A stretch of DNA of 64,000 nt. Source: an uncultured Salinicoccus sp. Its GTDB lineage: Bacteria; Bacillota; Bacilli; Staphylococcales; Salinicoccaceae. Location of the stretch: assembly GCA_947494965.1 (NCBI GenBank), contig CANLWV010000004.1, forward strand, positions 1-64,000. Reading direction: 5' to 3'. Positions 1 to 12,283 of the stretch are shown in pieces. Each line of letters begins with the position of its first letter. Position 1 is the stretch's first letter. The notes beneath the pieces were generated by a model. The model searched no databases. It saw only the letters and a program-made list of their open reading frames with translations, and was not told the origin of the DNA. The translations under genes were made by a program, and so were the position numbers.

Positions 1-72
1 ACACAGCAGTTAAGCTCTCCAGCGCCGATGGTAGTTGGACTGACGTCCCGTGAGAGTAGGACGCCGCCGGGC
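1..72 (+). rRNA. rrf: 5S ribosomal RNA, 3' part (5' end outside window)
   Basis: The first 72 bases match the 3' two-thirds of a Firmicutes 5S rRNA, including the conserved GATGGTAGT block and the closing GAGAGTAGGACGCCGCCGGGC-like 3' strand. The 5' end and presumably the 16S and 23S genes lie upstream of the window. A 5S gene directly before the decarboxylase-tmk-darA cluster fits the staphylococcal gene order. Confidence 0.93.
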
Positions 73-113
73 AGTATGTACATAATTCAATTATGGATGC
101 GATGAGCCGCATT

Positions 114-138
114 GAGACCTTTATAGGTCTCTTTTTTT
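114..138 (+). terminator. Rho-independent terminator of the rRNA operon
   Basis: A perfect 7-bp stem GAGACCT/AGGTCTC with a TTAT loop is followed by seven T residues, 42 bases after the 5S gene. It ends rRNA transcription before the decarboxylase gene. Confidence 0.9.
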
Positions 139-167
139 TATACCTTTATATTGAAAGGGTGGGTTTG

Positions 168-1408
168 ATGGTACTGTATCAGACAATTACAAAACTATTA
201 GAAGATGAAGCCATTTCTATGCATGTTCCAGGTCATAAAAACAATACGATCGGTCAGCTTGATGCCTTTGATTTCAGATATGACATGACAGAGATTAATG
301 GACTCGATGATTTGCATGAAGCAGATGGGATCCTCCGTCAGCTTAATGAAAAGATTGGTGGAAAGTATCCAGGCTACATTTCTCAGATGATGGTAAATGG
401 CACGACGAATGGTATTTTATCTGCGATATATGGACTCAAACACTTAAACAAAAAGCATTTCATTGTGTTGGAAGGCGCCCACAAGTCAGTTCATCATGCA
501 CTGGAAATTGCTGAAGCCTCACATGAAGTCGTTTCAGAAGATGCTTTTTTCTCCCATAGCTTTACAGAGCGTGATGTTGCTGTCATCACTTACCCTACAT
601 ATACCGGAGAATGTTTTGATATAGGCACACTTATAAATCATGTGCATGCAGGGAATGGTGTGGTCATCACAGACGAGGCACACGGCGCGCATCTGGATAT
701 TACGGGAGCCTTTCCATCGTCCTCTATGAAGTATTCTACAGATATCGCAGTACAGTCCTACCATAAGATGCTCCCTGCCTTGACGATGTCATCGGTCATT
801 TTTACGAAGTCTGAGTTTTATGAAGCGATTCTTAAATATATAGATTACTTTGAAACATCCAGCCCTTCCTATATGCTTATGCTTTCGTTGGAACATGCCC
901 ATGATTTCTATATATCCTACTCAGATGAACTGTTCCATGAGAAGAGGGGGGTGCTGATCAATAAGCTTCGTAGAACGAATTTAGAAGTAACGGAGATGGA
1001 TGACCCTGCGAAACTGCTCATCAATCACGTTGGGCATTCACCCTATACAGTTTACGATGCCTTCGTCGGCGCTTCCATCTATCCAGAGATGGTCACAGAT
1101 GAAGGGGTGCTCCTTTGTCTGCCACTCTTCCATGAAGGCGACCGCTATCCATTTGAGTGTCTTCTGACGCGCATCGAATCACTGGTAATTCAGGATGTGA
1201 AAAATGATCCTTCACTGGACCTCTCCTTCCTGAGGGGAAAAGTGTGCCAGAGGACCATGATTCCCTATCCTCCCGGCATTCCGATTGTTTTTGAGGGAGA
1301 AGTCATTACCAGTGGGCATCTAAAATCGATTACACATGCTTTAATGAATCATGTTAGAATAGAAGGTATAAAACAAAATATAGCGTACTATACGGGTAAG
1401 GAGAAGCA

Positions 1409-1412
<4 letters not shown>
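168..1412 (+). CDS. Orn/Lys/Arg decarboxylase family protein (YaaO-like)
   Basis: A 414-residue PLP enzyme of the ornithine/lysine/arginine decarboxylase major domain family. It starts MVLYQTITKL and shows the family's HVPGHK motif near residue 20, a TDEAHGAH motif, and HKMLPALTMSS holding the expected PLP-binding lysine. The reading frame is open back to base 93, but the ATG at 168 is preceded by AAAGGGTGGG and lies after the rRNA terminator, so it is the likely start. Family members make polyamines or act in acid resistance; the substrate cannot be read from the sequence. The stop overlaps the tmk ATG by 4 bases, so the two are co-transcribed, as in other Staphylococcaceae. Confidence 0.88.
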
Positions 1413-2367
<955 letters not shown>

Positions 2368-2378
2368 GTGAAGCAGTA

Positions 2379-3293
2379 ATGACAGCTGAAAACTATACTG
2401 TTGAATACCAATTGGATAAAATCATAGAAAACGACAGACTCAGCCATACCTACATGTTTGAAGGCGATGCCATAGAAACCTTAAAACGTTACAGTGAATA
2501 TTTCGCCCTCAACATACTTGGCGACACAGCCCGTAATGCCAGATTGATTTCTGAAGGGAATCATCCCGATTATTTTTATCTTGCGACTGCAGAGACGGCC
2601 ATAAAAAAGGAAGCTGTAGAGGATCTTGTGCGCAGGATGAACCGCAAACCAACCGAGTCGGATTATAAGGTGTATGTGATAGAGGCGTTTGAAAAACTGA
2701 CGCCGCAGGCTGAGAATAGTGTCCTTAAGTTTTTGGAGGACCCTCCAGCGAGAACTGTGGCCATCCTCTTGACGATAGATAAAAGCAGTATATTGCCGAC
2801 GATCCATTCAAGGGCCCAACATATTCATATTCGGGGGGAACGGGCTGACCGGATTGGAATGCTTGAGGATTTGAATGAGTCGGAACTTCAAACAGTGGAT
2901 GTACTGGCTCTCAATGCCGAACATGTAAAAGAACTGGGGGAAGTGTTCCCCCGTTTACGCCAGACAGCAATGGACTTTTCGAGAAAATGGATCGGGGGGC
3001 ATCCTCTCGTATTGATTGAAATAAAATCAATGCTGGATATCTGCCAAAACAGAAAAGATCATGCGCTGTTGCTGCAGTTGATTGATGGATTCGTACGACA
3101 ATGTATGCATGAAGTACTGGAGCTTGAAGATTTTAGGCCATACGGCAATGAAACAGGAAACACTGGGGTAGGACAGCGTGTAGAGCATCTGGCGCGCATG
3201 CTGGAAGAGATACAGACTGCAAACCGCATGTTGTCGTCAAACGTGCATCCTATGCTTGTGTTTGAGAGTATGGTCATATGCTCGAAAGGTTGA
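2379..3293 (+). CDS. holB: DNA polymerase III subunit delta'
   Basis: A 304-residue clamp-loader delta' subunit. The N-terminal region has the AAA+ fold (LSHTYMFEGD) without a functional Walker A, as expected for delta'. It also has the conserved EDPPARTVAILLT segment and the sensor-like SRAQ (residues near 145). It works with DnaX and delta to load the beta clamp. It follows darA after an 11-base gap and abuts ricT directly. The ribosome-binding site is weak (AAGTGAAG), suggesting translational coupling. Confidence 0.93.
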   Translation: MTAENYTVEYQLDKIIENDRLSHTYMFEGDAIETLKRYSEYFALNILGDTARNARLISEGNHPDYFYLATAETAIKKEAVEDLVRRMNRKPTESDYKVYVIEAFEKLTPQAENSVLKFLEDPPARTVAILLTIDKSSILPTIHSRAQHIHIRGERADRIGMLEDLNESELQTVDVLALNAEHVKELGEVFPRLRQTAMDFSRKWIGGHPLVLIEIKSMLDICQNRKDHALLLQLIDGFVRQCMHEVLELEDFRPYGNETGNTGVGQRVEHLARMLEEIQTANRMLSSNVHPMLVFESMVICSKG

Positions 3294-4109
3294 ATGATTA
3301 TGATAGAACTCATTACTGCCACGCAGTTGGATTATTTTGAGAATATATATTTGGAAGTTAATGGAGAGTCGACGGAGCGCGATGATTATATCGTCGCTGA
3401 GACAAAGCGCGGTATGGAAATGTTGCGGGTGGTGAAGCCGAACTATCAGGTTCCTGAAGATGATATTGTGGAACCGGATGGCAAATTCATCCGGGCTGCG
3501 ACTGATAAGGACATGGAAAAGTTTCATGAGAACCAATCCAGTGCAGAAGAAGCCCTTCAATTCTGTAGAAAAGCCATTTCTGAAGAGAAATTGGATATGC
3601 AGCTCGTCAATGCCAAGTATACACTGGAGCGCAAAAAACTCATATTTAATTTCACTTCGGATGAACGTGTGGATTTCCGTAACCTCGTCCGCGTTCTTGC
3701 GAACCGTTTCAAGACACGCATCGAACTCCGCCAGATCGGCGTAAGGGATGAAGCGAAGTATCTTGGAGGCATTGGTCCCTGTGGCCGTGCACATTGCTGT
3801 TCGACTTTCCTCGGGGATTTTGTGCCGGTCAGCATCCAGATGGCAAAGAACCAGGATCTCTCGCTCAGCCCCACCAAAATATCAGGCGCGTGCGGACGTC
3901 TGATGTGCTGCTTGAATTATGAGGATGAATATTATGAGAATGCACGTGAAGCATTACCGGATGTTGGTCAGATGATAGAGACGCCTGACGGTAGAGGTTT
4001 GGTGATCGGCATGAACATTCTGGACCTTGTGGTGAAGGTGAAATATAAAGATGACTATATACGTGAATTCCATTGCGACGAACTGGACGCAGTCGGCGGG
4101 GTGCAGTAA
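3294..4109 (+). CDS. ricT: RicT/YaaT, PSP1 domain protein of the RicAFT complex
   Basis: A 271-residue PSP1-domain protein. Two cysteine-rich motifs, GPCGRAHCCSTFL and CGRLMCCLNYE (residues about 160-205), match the iron-sulphur ligands described for B. subtilis YaaT. In Bacillus the RicA-RicF-RicT complex supports RNase Y-dependent mRNA maturation and also affects phosphorelay signalling; the RNA role is the likely one in a non-sporulating coccus. A second in-frame ATG lies two codons in (3300) and could be the start. The stop overlaps the yabA ATG by 1 base. Confidence 0.93.
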   Translation: MIMIELITATQLDYFENIYLEVNGESTERDDYIVAETKRGMEMLRVVKPNYQVPEDDIVEPDGKFIRAATDKDMEKFHENQSSAEEALQFCRKAISEEKLDMQLVNAKYTLERKKLIFNFTSDERVDFRNLVRVLANRFKTRIELRQIGVRDEAKYLGGIGPCGRAHCCSTFLGDFVPVSIQMAKNQDLSLSPTKISGACGRLMCCLNYEDEYYENAREALPDVGQMIETPDGRGLVIGMNILDLVVKVKYKDDYIREFHCDELDAVGGVQ

Positions 4110-4423
4110 TGGAACGCGAACGCCTATTTATGCATATAAGCAAGATGGAAGCAGATATGGACCTCATGTATGAAGATCTTCAGACTTTAAAGGAGCTTTC
4201 TGTCCGACTCGTTGAGGAAAATGTCAGTCTTCAGATGGAAAAGGAAAATTATGAGCAGTTATTGGCGAAAGAAGCCTCAGAGAAAGGGGCATCCTTCAAG
4301 CAGAACACATTGAATAATCTGTATGAGGAAGGGTTCCACGTATGCAGCGTCCATTTCGGTACGCATCGGCACGGGGAAGATTGCCTGTTTTGTCAGGGGT
4401 TTCTCCAACATCGAAACAACTAG
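4109..4423 (+). CDS. yabA: Replication initiation control protein YabA
   Basis: A 104-residue protein with an N-terminal coiled coil (residues about 5-60, with a heptad-like Leu/Met pattern) and a C-terminal zinc-binding motif, HVCSVHFGTHRHGEDCLFC. YabA bridges DnaA and the beta clamp to prevent over-initiation of replication. The frame is open upstream, but the ATG at 4109 overlaps the ricT stop by one base and gives the family N-terminus. It is the last gene of its operon; a hairpin follows immediately. Confidence 0.94.
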   Translation: MERERLFMHISKMEADMDLMYEDLQTLKELSVRLVEENVSLQMEKENYEQLLAKEASEKGASFKQNTLNNLYEEGFHVCSVHFGTHRHGEDCLFCQGFLQHRNN

Positions 4424-4447
4424 GCGGCCGGCTTCGGCCGCTTTATT
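4424..4447 (+). terminator. Terminator after yabA
   Basis: The 7-bp GC-rich stem GCGGCCG/CGGCCGC with a GCTT loop starts directly after the yabA stop and is followed by TTTATTTATT. Confidence 0.8.
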
Positions 4448-4463
4448 TATTGGAGGTGGATAT

Positions 4464-5192
4464 ATGTTGCAGGAAGGCGAAAGGGTGGATGAATTGTTCC
4501 GGGAATCCATGCAGATCATCCAGAGTAGCGAGGTCTTTTCATTTTCAGTGGACGCGTTACTGCTGGCTGATTTTACAAGGTTTTTGAAACGGGATAAACA
4601 TATCATCGACCTGTGCTCAGGGAACGGCATCATACCGCTTCTTTTATCCCATCGCACAGCTTTACCGATAGATGGATTGGAGCTGCAGCCCCAACTCGTA
4701 GATATGGCCACAAGAAGCATCACCATGAACGGTAAGGCAGAACAGATCGACATCCGGATGGGTGATTTGAAAGAGGTCAGGTCACTCTACGAACATTCCT
4801 CCTATGATGTTATTACTGTGAATCCCCCGTATTTCACAAATGATCAGCCCCTGAAGGAAAAGGGACCGCACAGCATCGCACGTCATGAGATACATATTGA
4901 TCTTGAAGGAGTCATAAAAGCGGCGCGTTTCCTCATCAGGAACAAGGGTAGGCTTCATATGGTCCACCGGGCAGAAAGAAGCATGGAAGTCGCGCATGAA
5001 CTGTCAAAGGCAGGATTTCGTGTGCGGCGTGTCCAATATGTCTATAATGATGGTTCTGCACGAACCGCCCTGTTCGTTCTGATTGAAGCGGTATTTAATA
5101 GCCATGCCTATGCAGATATCCTGCCACCTCTTTATATCTATGATGAGCAAGGTCGTTATACCGATGAAATGATGACGGTCTATTATGGCTGA
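4464..5192 (+). CDS. trmN6: tRNA1(Val) adenine-37 N6-methyltransferase family protein (YabB/TrmN6)
   Basis: A 242-residue Rossmann-fold SAM-dependent methyltransferase. The SAM-binding motif DLCSGNGIIPLLL is near residue 50 and the catalytic VNPPYF, characteristic of amino-group N6-adenine methyltransferases, is near residue 125. The E. coli orthologue modifies A37 of tRNA1Val. The start is the ATG at 4464, with GGAGGTGG eight bases upstream; the open frame extends further but runs through the yabA end and its terminator. It overlaps yazA by 8 bases. Confidence 0.88.
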   Translation: MLQEGERVDELFRESMQIIQSSEVFSFSVDALLLADFTRFLKRDKHIIDLCSGNGIIPLLLSHRTALPIDGLELQPQLVDMATRSITMNGKAEQIDIRMGDLKEVRSLYEHSSYDVITVNPPYFTNDQPLKEKGPHSIARHEIHIDLEGVIKAARFLIRNKGRLHMVHRAERSMEVAHELSKAGFRVRRVQYVYNDGSARTALFVLIEAVFNSHAYADILPPLYIYDEQGRYTDEMMTVYYG

Positions 5193-5433
5193 GCATTTCG
5201 TCTACATCGTAGAATGTCGTGACGGTACATTGTACACAGGTTATGCAACAGATGTGTCCAGAAGGATCAAAACGCATAATGAAGGCAAGGGAGCCAAATA
5301 TACACGGAATAGGCGCCCGGTCCATCTGCTCCACAAAGAAGTGTATGAAACGAAGAGTGAGGCACTGAAACGGGAATATGCCATCAAAAAATTATCAAGA
5401 GACGAAAAATTGAAGCTGGTCAGGAGGGAATGA
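5185..5433 (+). CDS. yazA: GIY-YIG domain protein (YazA/UPF0213 family)
   Basis: An 82-residue single-domain GIY-YIG nuclease-fold protein. The motif appears as VYIVECRDGTLYTGYATD near residues 6-23, followed by the conserved R-R-I and N-E-G-A-x-Y-T-R segments and a late KREYAIKKLSR. The cellular role of this UPF0213 group is not established. It lies between yabB and rsmI, the standard Bacillales order, overlapping yabB by 8 bases and ending one base before the rsmI ATG. Confidence 0.9.
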   Translation: MAEHFVYIVECRDGTLYTGYATDVSRRIKTHNEGKGAKYTRNRRPVHLLHKEVYETKSEALKREYAIKKLSRDEKLKLVRRE

Positions 5434-5434
5434 C

Positions 5435-6259
5435 ATGCATCTCTATATCACGGGAACACCACTTGGGAACCTTGATGATATGACTTTCCGTGCAGTCGAT
5501 ACGCTTAAGAAAGTCGATGTGATACTGTGCGAAGATACTCGCAACACCCGTAAGTTGACGAACCATTTTGAAATCGATACACCGCTCAAGGCATATCATG
5601 ACTTCAATAAAGAGAGTGTTGAGGATCAGATTATTGAAGAGATGAAGGATGGTCGCACTTTCGCCCTTGTCAGTGATGCTGGTATGCCCGTCATCTCGGA
5701 CCCTGGCTTTGAGCTTATATCAAGAATGCAGACGGAGAGGTTGGACTACGTCATCGTTCCTTCAGGAACTGCTTTTACGATGGCCCTGGTCGCAAGTGGC
5801 ATCCCCTCGTATGAATTTACCTATTTTGGTTTCCTGCCGAAGTCGCGGAGTAAAAAGAAGAGCAAGATTCAGGAGATAATGGCACGGCAATCGACTTCAG
5901 TCCTCTACGAATCACCGCATAAGATCAAAGATACGCTCATGGAGATGAACGAGATAGACCCTGGGCGTGTAGTCAGCATATCGAGGGAAATCACTAAAAA
6001 ATTTGAGCAGCATGTCCGAGGACCGGTGGGTGTGCTCCTGGATAAGATAGAAAAGGAAATACCGCTGAAGGGAGAATTTGTTGTTGTGGTGGAGGGTGCA
6101 GCTCCTGCAGAAGAGACTTTCGACATTCCTGTAAAAGAGCATGTGGAGGCCCTGGTGAAAGAAGGGTTGACACCGAAACAGGCGATCAAGAAAGTGGCAG
6201 AGGTGAGAAGTTTGAAAAAGCAGGATGTATATGATGAATTTCATGATATAAAAAAATAA
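5435..6259 (+). CDS. rsmI: 16S rRNA (cytidine-1402-2'-O)-methyltransferase
   Basis: A 274-residue tetrapyrrole-methylase-fold enzyme that 2'-O-methylates C1402 of 16S rRNA. Family hallmarks are GTPLGNLDDMT at the N-terminus, CEDTRNTRKL near residue 35, SDAGMPVISDPG near 85, and YESPHKI near 150. The length is about the usual 270-290. The RBS GGAGGG lies at the end of yazA. It is the last gene of the yabB-yazA-rsmI operon, closed by a bidirectional hairpin. Confidence 0.96.
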   Translation: MHLYITGTPLGNLDDMTFRAVDTLKKVDVILCEDTRNTRKLTNHFEIDTPLKAYHDFNKESVEDQIIEEMKDGRTFALVSDAGMPVISDPGFELISRMQTERLDYVIVPSGTAFTMALVASGIPSYEFTYFGFLPKSRSKKKSKIQEIMARQSTSVLYESPHKIKDTLMEMNEIDPGRVVSISREITKKFEQHVRGPVGVLLDKIEKEIPLKGEFVVVVEGAAPAEETFDIPVKEHVEALVKEGLTPKQAIKKVAEVRSLKKQDVYDEFHDIKK

Positions 6260-6281
6260 GCGGCCTAAGGCCGCTTATTTG
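6254..6281. terminator. Bidirectional terminator between rsmI and abrB
   Basis: The stem AAGCGGCC/GGCCGCTT with a TAA loop is flanked by an A-run on the left and TTATTTGATT on the right, so it can end both rsmI (+) and the converging abrB (-). Confidence 0.88.
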
Positions 6282-6282
6282 A

Positions 6283-6558
6283 TTAATGCATCTTCGATTG
6301 AATTTCTTTGATGAGCTGTTCTGCACCTTCTTGACTCAAGATGATGCGGCCGTCAGCCAGACGCATATTCTGCTCGGAAACGTCTCCTGTTACTGCACAT
6401 GTCATCTGTGGCTTATACTTCTTCAAGATGATCGTATCGTCATCTGTATATATTTCAAGTGCGTCTTTGACTTCGATATCAAGCACACGTCTGAGTTCTA
6501 TAGGTATGACCACACGTCCGAGTTCATCTACTTTACGTACAATGCCAGTTGATTTCAT
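6283..6558 (-). CDS. abrB: AbrB family transition-state regulator
   Basis: A 91-residue swapped-hairpin DNA-binding protein. The N-terminal half, MKSTGIVRKVDELGRVVIP, is the AbrB/SpoVT fold and is followed by ELRR. The C-terminal half (residues about 50-91) is the multimerisation part. The start is the ATG at 6558, preceded by GGAGGAAAAAGCT; the upstream in-frame ATGs lack this site. Its position between rsmI and metG on the opposite strand is as in Bacillus. It may regulate itself: a perfect 14-bp palindrome, CTCATAATTATGAG, lies 48 bases upstream. Confidence 0.94.
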   Translation of the reverse strand: MKSTGIVRKVDELGRVVIPIELRRVLDIEVKDALEIYTDDDTIILKKYKPQMTCAVTGDVSEQNMRLADGRIILSQEGAEQLIKEIQSKMH

Positions 6559-8817
<2,259 letters not shown>

Positions 8818-8831
8818 ACAGGAGGGTTATT

Positions 8832-9596
8832 TTGCTTATAGATACACACGTTCATCTGAACGCCGACCAATATGATGACGATCTGGAAGAAGTGTTGGAG
8901 CGGGCGGAATCTGCTGGCATCGAAAAGATGGTAGTGGTGGGTTTCGACCGCAAGACGATTGAACGGACTATGGAGTTGGTGGAGCGATACGATAATGTCT
9001 ATGGCGTAATAGGCTGGCATCCGGTTGACGCGGTCGATTGTACTGAAGCGGATCTGGCATGGATCGAAAAGTTATCCGAACACGAGAAGATAGTCGGCAT
9101 CGGCGAGACGGGTCTTGATTACCATTGGGACAAATCACCCCATGACGTCCAAAAGGAAGTATTCAAAAAACAGATCGCACTCGCAAAACGAGTGAATCTG
9201 CCGATCATCATCCATAACCGCGAAGCCACAGAAGATTGTGTGGAAATCCTCAAATCTGAAGGGGCGCATGAAATCGGAGGTATTATGCATGCTTTCAGCG
9301 CATCACCGGAAGTGGCAGATGAAATCATTGATATGAACTTCTATGTATCTTTAGGCGGGCCTGTGACCTTTAAGAATGCACAGGAGCCTAAAGAGATTGC
9401 GAAGCACGTCCCGTTGGATCGCCTATTGGTCGAAACGGATGCACCGTATCTCGCACCGCACCCATACCGCGGCAAGCGTAATGAGCCTGCACACGTCAAA
9501 TTGGTCGCGGAAAAGATTGCAGAACTCAGGGAGATCTCCTATGAAGAACTGGCTCAACAGACTACACTGAATGCCGAACGTCTCTTTGGCATATAG
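8832..9596 (+). CDS. tatD: TatD family metal-dependent hydrolase / DNase
   Basis: A 254-residue TIM-barrel metallohydrolase. Metal-ligand motifs are THVHLN (residues 5-10), GETGLDYHW near residue 93, IIHNREA near 130, HAFSAS near 155 and VETDAPYLAP near 203. The start is a TTG at 8832 with a strong RBS (CAGGAGGG, 7 bases away); no nearer ATG gives the conserved N-terminus. TatD proteins are 3'-5' exonucleases implicated in DNA repair. It lies between metG and rnmV as in Bacillus (YabD). Confidence 0.94.
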   Translation: MLIDTHVHLNADQYDDDLEEVLERAESAGIEKMVVVGFDRKTIERTMELVERYDNVYGVIGWHPVDAVDCTEADLAWIEKLSEHEKIVGIGETGLDYHWDKSPHDVQKEVFKKQIALAKRVNLPIIIHNREATEDCVEILKSEGAHEIGGIMHAFSASPEVADEIIDMNFYVSLGGPVTFKNAQEPKEIAKHVPLDRLLVETDAPYLAPHPYRGKRNEPAHVKLVAEKIAELREISYEELAQQTTLNAERLFGI

Positions 9597-9598
9597 AT

Positions 9599-9630
9599 AA
9601 AATCACCGCCCGGCGGTGATTTTATTTTTT
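9599..9630 (+). terminator. Terminator after tatD
   Basis: The stem ATCACCG/CGGTGAT, extendable to AATCACCGCC/GGCGGTGATT, is followed by TTATTTTTT. Confidence 0.88.
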
Positions 9631-9668
9631 GCAGTGCAGATATGATATTATGGAAAAGAGGTGCAGAC

Positions 9669-10223
9669 ATGGAGAAACCAGTCATAAAGGAAGTCATCAT
9701 CGTGGAAGGCAAGGATGATACGAGACGGTTGAATGAAGCTGTTTCCTGTGAAACGATCGAAACAAAAGGTTCGGCCATAGACGAGGTCGTGCTGAAGGAA
9801 ATAGAAGTGGCATTGAATACACGAGGGGCCATCATTTTTACAGACCCCGATTACCCTGGACAGAAAATCAGGAACACTATTCTCGAACGCTTCCCGGACA
9901 TCAAAGAAGCATTTGTCTCAAGGTCTAAGGCAAAGGGCAGGAATGGTGGCATAGGCATTGAGCATGCTTCAAAAGAAAGCATCATCGAGAGCCTATCGAA
10001 GGTCTACACAAGCGTTTCTGACTCTACGCCCCACATCACGATCAGTGATATGGTGGGCTGGGGACTTTCCGGCAGTAAGGAAGCTGCTGTAAAGCGCACT
10101 CGCCTATGTGAAGAATTGAATATCGGTTATGCAAATGCCGGTCAGCTGAGGAAGAAATTAAACCGGTATGGCATCAAGCATGAGCAGATCGAAGATATAT
10201 TAAAAGCAGTTGAAGGGGAATAA
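9669..10223 (+). CDS. rnmV: Ribonuclease M5
   Basis: A 184-residue Toprim-domain endonuclease that matures 5S rRNA. Toprim motifs are [10 protein letters not shown] at residues 10-19 and [10 protein letters not shown] near residue 57; [16 protein letters not shown] near 85 is characteristic of RNase M5. The ATG at 9669 with AGAGGTG upstream is preferred over an ATG nine codons earlier. It overlaps no other gene; rsmA begins one base after the stop, the conserved rnmV-rsmA pair. Confidence 0.95.
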   Translation: MEKPVIKEVIIVEGKDDTRRLNEAVSCETIETKGSAIDEVVLKEIEVALNTRGAIIFTDPDYPGQKIRNTILERFPDIKEAFVSRSKAKGRNGGIGIEHASKESIIESLSKVYTSVSDSTPHITISDMVGWGLSGSKEAAVKRTRLCEELNIGYANAGQLRKKLNRYGIKHEQIEDILKAVEGE

Positions 10224-10224
10224 G

Positions 10225-11121
10225 ATGAAGGATATCGCAACAGCGGGAAGAACGAAGCAGATACTGGACGAGCATGGATTTAAATTCAAGAAGAGTCTGG
10301 GTCAGAATTTCCTTGTGGATTTGAACGTAATCAGGGAAGTGCTCGATAAAGCAGACATTTCAGATAAAACAGGGGTTATCGAAGTGGGGCCTGGAATCGG
10401 ATCACTGACTGAGCAGTTGGCCAAAAGGGCGCAGAAAGTAGTGGCATTTGAAATAGACCAGCGGCTGATGCCGGTGCTTGATGATACGCTATCGCCCTAC
10501 TCCAATGTAAAGGTCATCAATGAAGATATATTGAAAGCGGATATCGAGGCCGTCATCAAAACAGAATTCGACGGGTGTGAAGAGGTCATTGTAGTGGCCA
10601 ACCTGCCGTACTATATTACAACACCGATACTGATGCACTTCCTTGAGCGGAATCTGCCGATTTCACGCTATTATGTCATGATGCAAAAAGAGGTGGGCGA
10701 GCGCATCAGTGCCCGTCCGAACAGTAAGGCGTATGGCTCGTTATCGATCGCCATCGATTATTTCACAGAAGCCAAAGTCATCCGCAATGTGCCGAAGGGA
10801 GTCTTCATGCCACCCCCGAATGTCGATTCCATCATCGTAGAGATGACTGCCCGGGTACAGCCGAAAGTGCCCATCGATGACGAGGGAGTGTTCTTTGCAT
10901 TGACACGGGGTGCGTTTGCACAAAGGAGAAAGACGATATTGAACAACTACTCGATGCTGTTTGAAGAGGGGAAAGAGAATAAAGGTAGAATCGAAGCCAT
11001 GCTAAAATGGGCGGATGTTGATCCAAAAAGGCGGGGCGAGAGCCTTGCAATCGAGGATTTTGCACGCATATATGAAGCTTTGAAATCTTATCCTGAATTG
11101 AAATTGGCTCATAAAGCATAA
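10225..11121 (+). CDS. rsmA: 16S rRNA dimethyladenosine transferase (KsgA)
   Basis: A 298-residue SAM-dependent enzyme that dimethylates A1518 and A1519 of 16S rRNA during 30S maturation. Motifs are [10 protein letters not shown] near residue 25, [12 protein letters not shown] near residue 55 (SAM site) and the catalytic [11 protein letters not shown] near residue 132. The start is the ATG at 10225 with GAAGGGGA upstream; an in-frame TTG five codons earlier lies inside rnmV. The length is normal. Confidence 0.97.
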   Translation: MKDIATAGRTKQILDEHGFKFKKSLGQNFLVDLNVIREVLDKADISDKTGVIEVGPGIGSLTEQLAKRAQKVVAFEIDQRLMPVLDDTLSPYSNVKVINEDILKADIEAVIKTEFDGCEEVIVVANLPYYITTPILMHFLERNLPISRYYVMMQKEVGERISARPNSKAYGSLSIAIDYFTEAKVIRNVPKGVFMPPPNVDSIIVEMTARVQPKVPIDDEGVFFALTRGAFAQRRKTILNNYSMLFEEGKENKGRIEAMLKWADVDPKRRGESLAIEDFARIYEALKSYPELKLAHKA

Positions 11122-11145
11122 AACTGTCGCAATTACCATGAAATT

Positions 11146-11174
11146 TTGACAAATTCATGTAAACTTGCTATAAT
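11146..11174 (+). promoter_or_regulatory. Strong sigma-A promoter of veg
   Basis: A perfect TTGACA (11146-11151), a 17-base spacer and a perfect TATAAT (11169-11174) with an extended -10 TGC. This is the best promoter match in the window; veg promoters are known to be very strong in Bacillus. Confidence 0.95.
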
Positions 11175-11195
11175 GGGTTTAGTGAGGTGGGCCAA

Positions 11196-11459
11196 ATGCC
11201 AAAAACTTTGATCGACATCAAAAAAATTCTTGATTGTCAATTGGGTAACCCAGTTTTACTCCGTGCAAATGGAGGGCGCAAGAAATTGATTGAGCGACGA
11301 GGTGTTCTTAGAGAAACGTACCCTTCTGTATTCGTCGTGGAGTTAGATCAGGAGGAGCACAGCTTTGAAACAGTGTCATATACATACACAGATGTATTGA
11401 CATCCAATGTTGAAGTGACATTCTATAACGAAGAGAAAGAAGCATTTGTAATCCAGTAA
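11196..11459 (+). CDS. veg: Veg protein
   Basis: An 87-residue protein starting [12 protein letters not shown], matching the Veg family (small beta-barrel, SH3-like). In B. subtilis Veg promotes biofilm gene expression by antagonising SinR; its role in cocci is less clear. The start is the ATG at 11196, with AGTGAGGTGG upstream; a GTG three codons earlier is inside the RBS. It lies after rsmA, as in Bacillus, under its own consensus promoter. Confidence 0.95.
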   Translation: MPKTLIDIKKILDCQLGNPVLLRANGGRKKLIERRGVLRETYPSVFVVELDQEEHSFETVSYTYTDVLTSNVEVTFYNEEKEAFVIQ

Positions 11460-11503
11460 CTGAACGCAGTTGCCATCCTTGGTGGCAGCTTTATGCATGA
11501 TAA

Positions 11504-11542
11504 TAAAAATAACGGACAGCCGACGGCTGTCCGTTATTTTTA
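11504..11542. terminator. Bidirectional terminator between veg and the FMN reductase gene
   Basis: The long stem AAAATAACGGACAGCC/GGCTGTCCGTTATTTT has a three-base GAC loop and T/A runs on both sides. It serves veg (+) and the converging reductase gene (-). Confidence 0.92.
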
Positions 11543-11544
11543 TT

Positions 11545-12108
11545 TTATCTGATCGTTTTCAAGCCTTTCGACCAGTTTACCGTCGTAGTGATGACCTTCT
11601 CCACTGTAGCATTATGAACCTCATTCGGTTTGAATGTCTTCATGCCTTCAAAGTCGGTGAACAGGCTGAAGGCCCCAAAAGGCGTTACAGTCGCAACATT
11701 AAGGTTGCCGAGTATTTGGCGCAGTGACAGGGAAGCTGCTACGCCAAGCGTCGAGCCATACCCGATGATGCCTGCGGCTTTGTGTCCCCATTCAGGTCCA
11801 ATGTAGTCGATGGCATTTTTGAGTGATGAAGTGATGCTTTTATTGTATTCAGGAGTGATGAATATGAAACCATCCAACTCATCAATCTTTTTTGACCATG
11901 CGTTAACTGTATCTTTAGAGTAGGATTTGTTCGCCATTGCCGGCGGCAGATCTTCATTGAACATTGGGAAGTCATATTCTTTTATGTCGACGATTTCGAA
12001 TTGTGCCTCGAGATCCATCTTTTCCGCGAAATCCTTAACCCATTCTGCAACCTGCAGATTGACCCGGGCTGGGCGGGTGCTGCCTGTAATGATTCCAATT
12101 TTGACCAT
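11545..12108 (-). CDS. NADPH-dependent FMN reductase family protein
   Basis: A 187-residue flavodoxin-fold oxidoreductase. The FMN phosphate-binding loop is GIITGSTRPARVN (residues 4-16), and TPEYNKSITSSLKNAIDY (about 80-97) matches the family's second flavin motif. Members reduce FMN, quinones or azo dyes with NAD(P)H; the substrate is not readable. The start is the ATG at 12108, preceded by GGAGGAATCATTT. It is not part of the conserved veg-ispE neighbourhood and so is an accessory insertion, transcribed against its flanking genes. Confidence 0.87.
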   Translation of the reverse strand: MVKIGIITGSTRPARVNLQVAEWVKDFAEKMDLEAQFEIVDIKEYDFPMFNEDLPPAMANKSYSKDTVNAWSKKIDELDGFIFITPEYNKSITSSLKNAIDYIGPEWGHKAAGIIGYGSTLGVAASLSLRQILGNLNVATVTPFGAFSLFTDFEGMKTFKPNEVHNATVEKVITTTVNWSKGLKTIR

Positions 12109-12217
12109 AAATGATTCCTCCATCAAGAATATTCTAGTTATAAAAAGTAACTTAATTTTTATATATTACATTAAACGAATCAGATTTCAACTTTTTTGAC
12201 TTAAACGCAAACCATAT

Positions 12218-12247
12218 TTGTGGAAAGCAGAAGAACGCAGCTATAAT
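12218..12247 (+). promoter_or_regulatory. Possible promoter of the LytTR regulator gene
   Basis: TTGTGG (12218-12223), an 18-base spacer and TATAAT (12242-12247), 37 bases before the start codon. The -35 box is weak. Confidence 0.45.
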
Positions 12248-12283
12248 ATAATATACATACAATCGGATTTTGAGGTGAGTGGA

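Noticed and set aside
11471..11491. Hairpin TGCCATC/GGTGGCA just after veg as terminator
   Set aside because: The short stem has a G-U pair and no T-run; the strong hairpin at 11504-11542 is the credible terminator.
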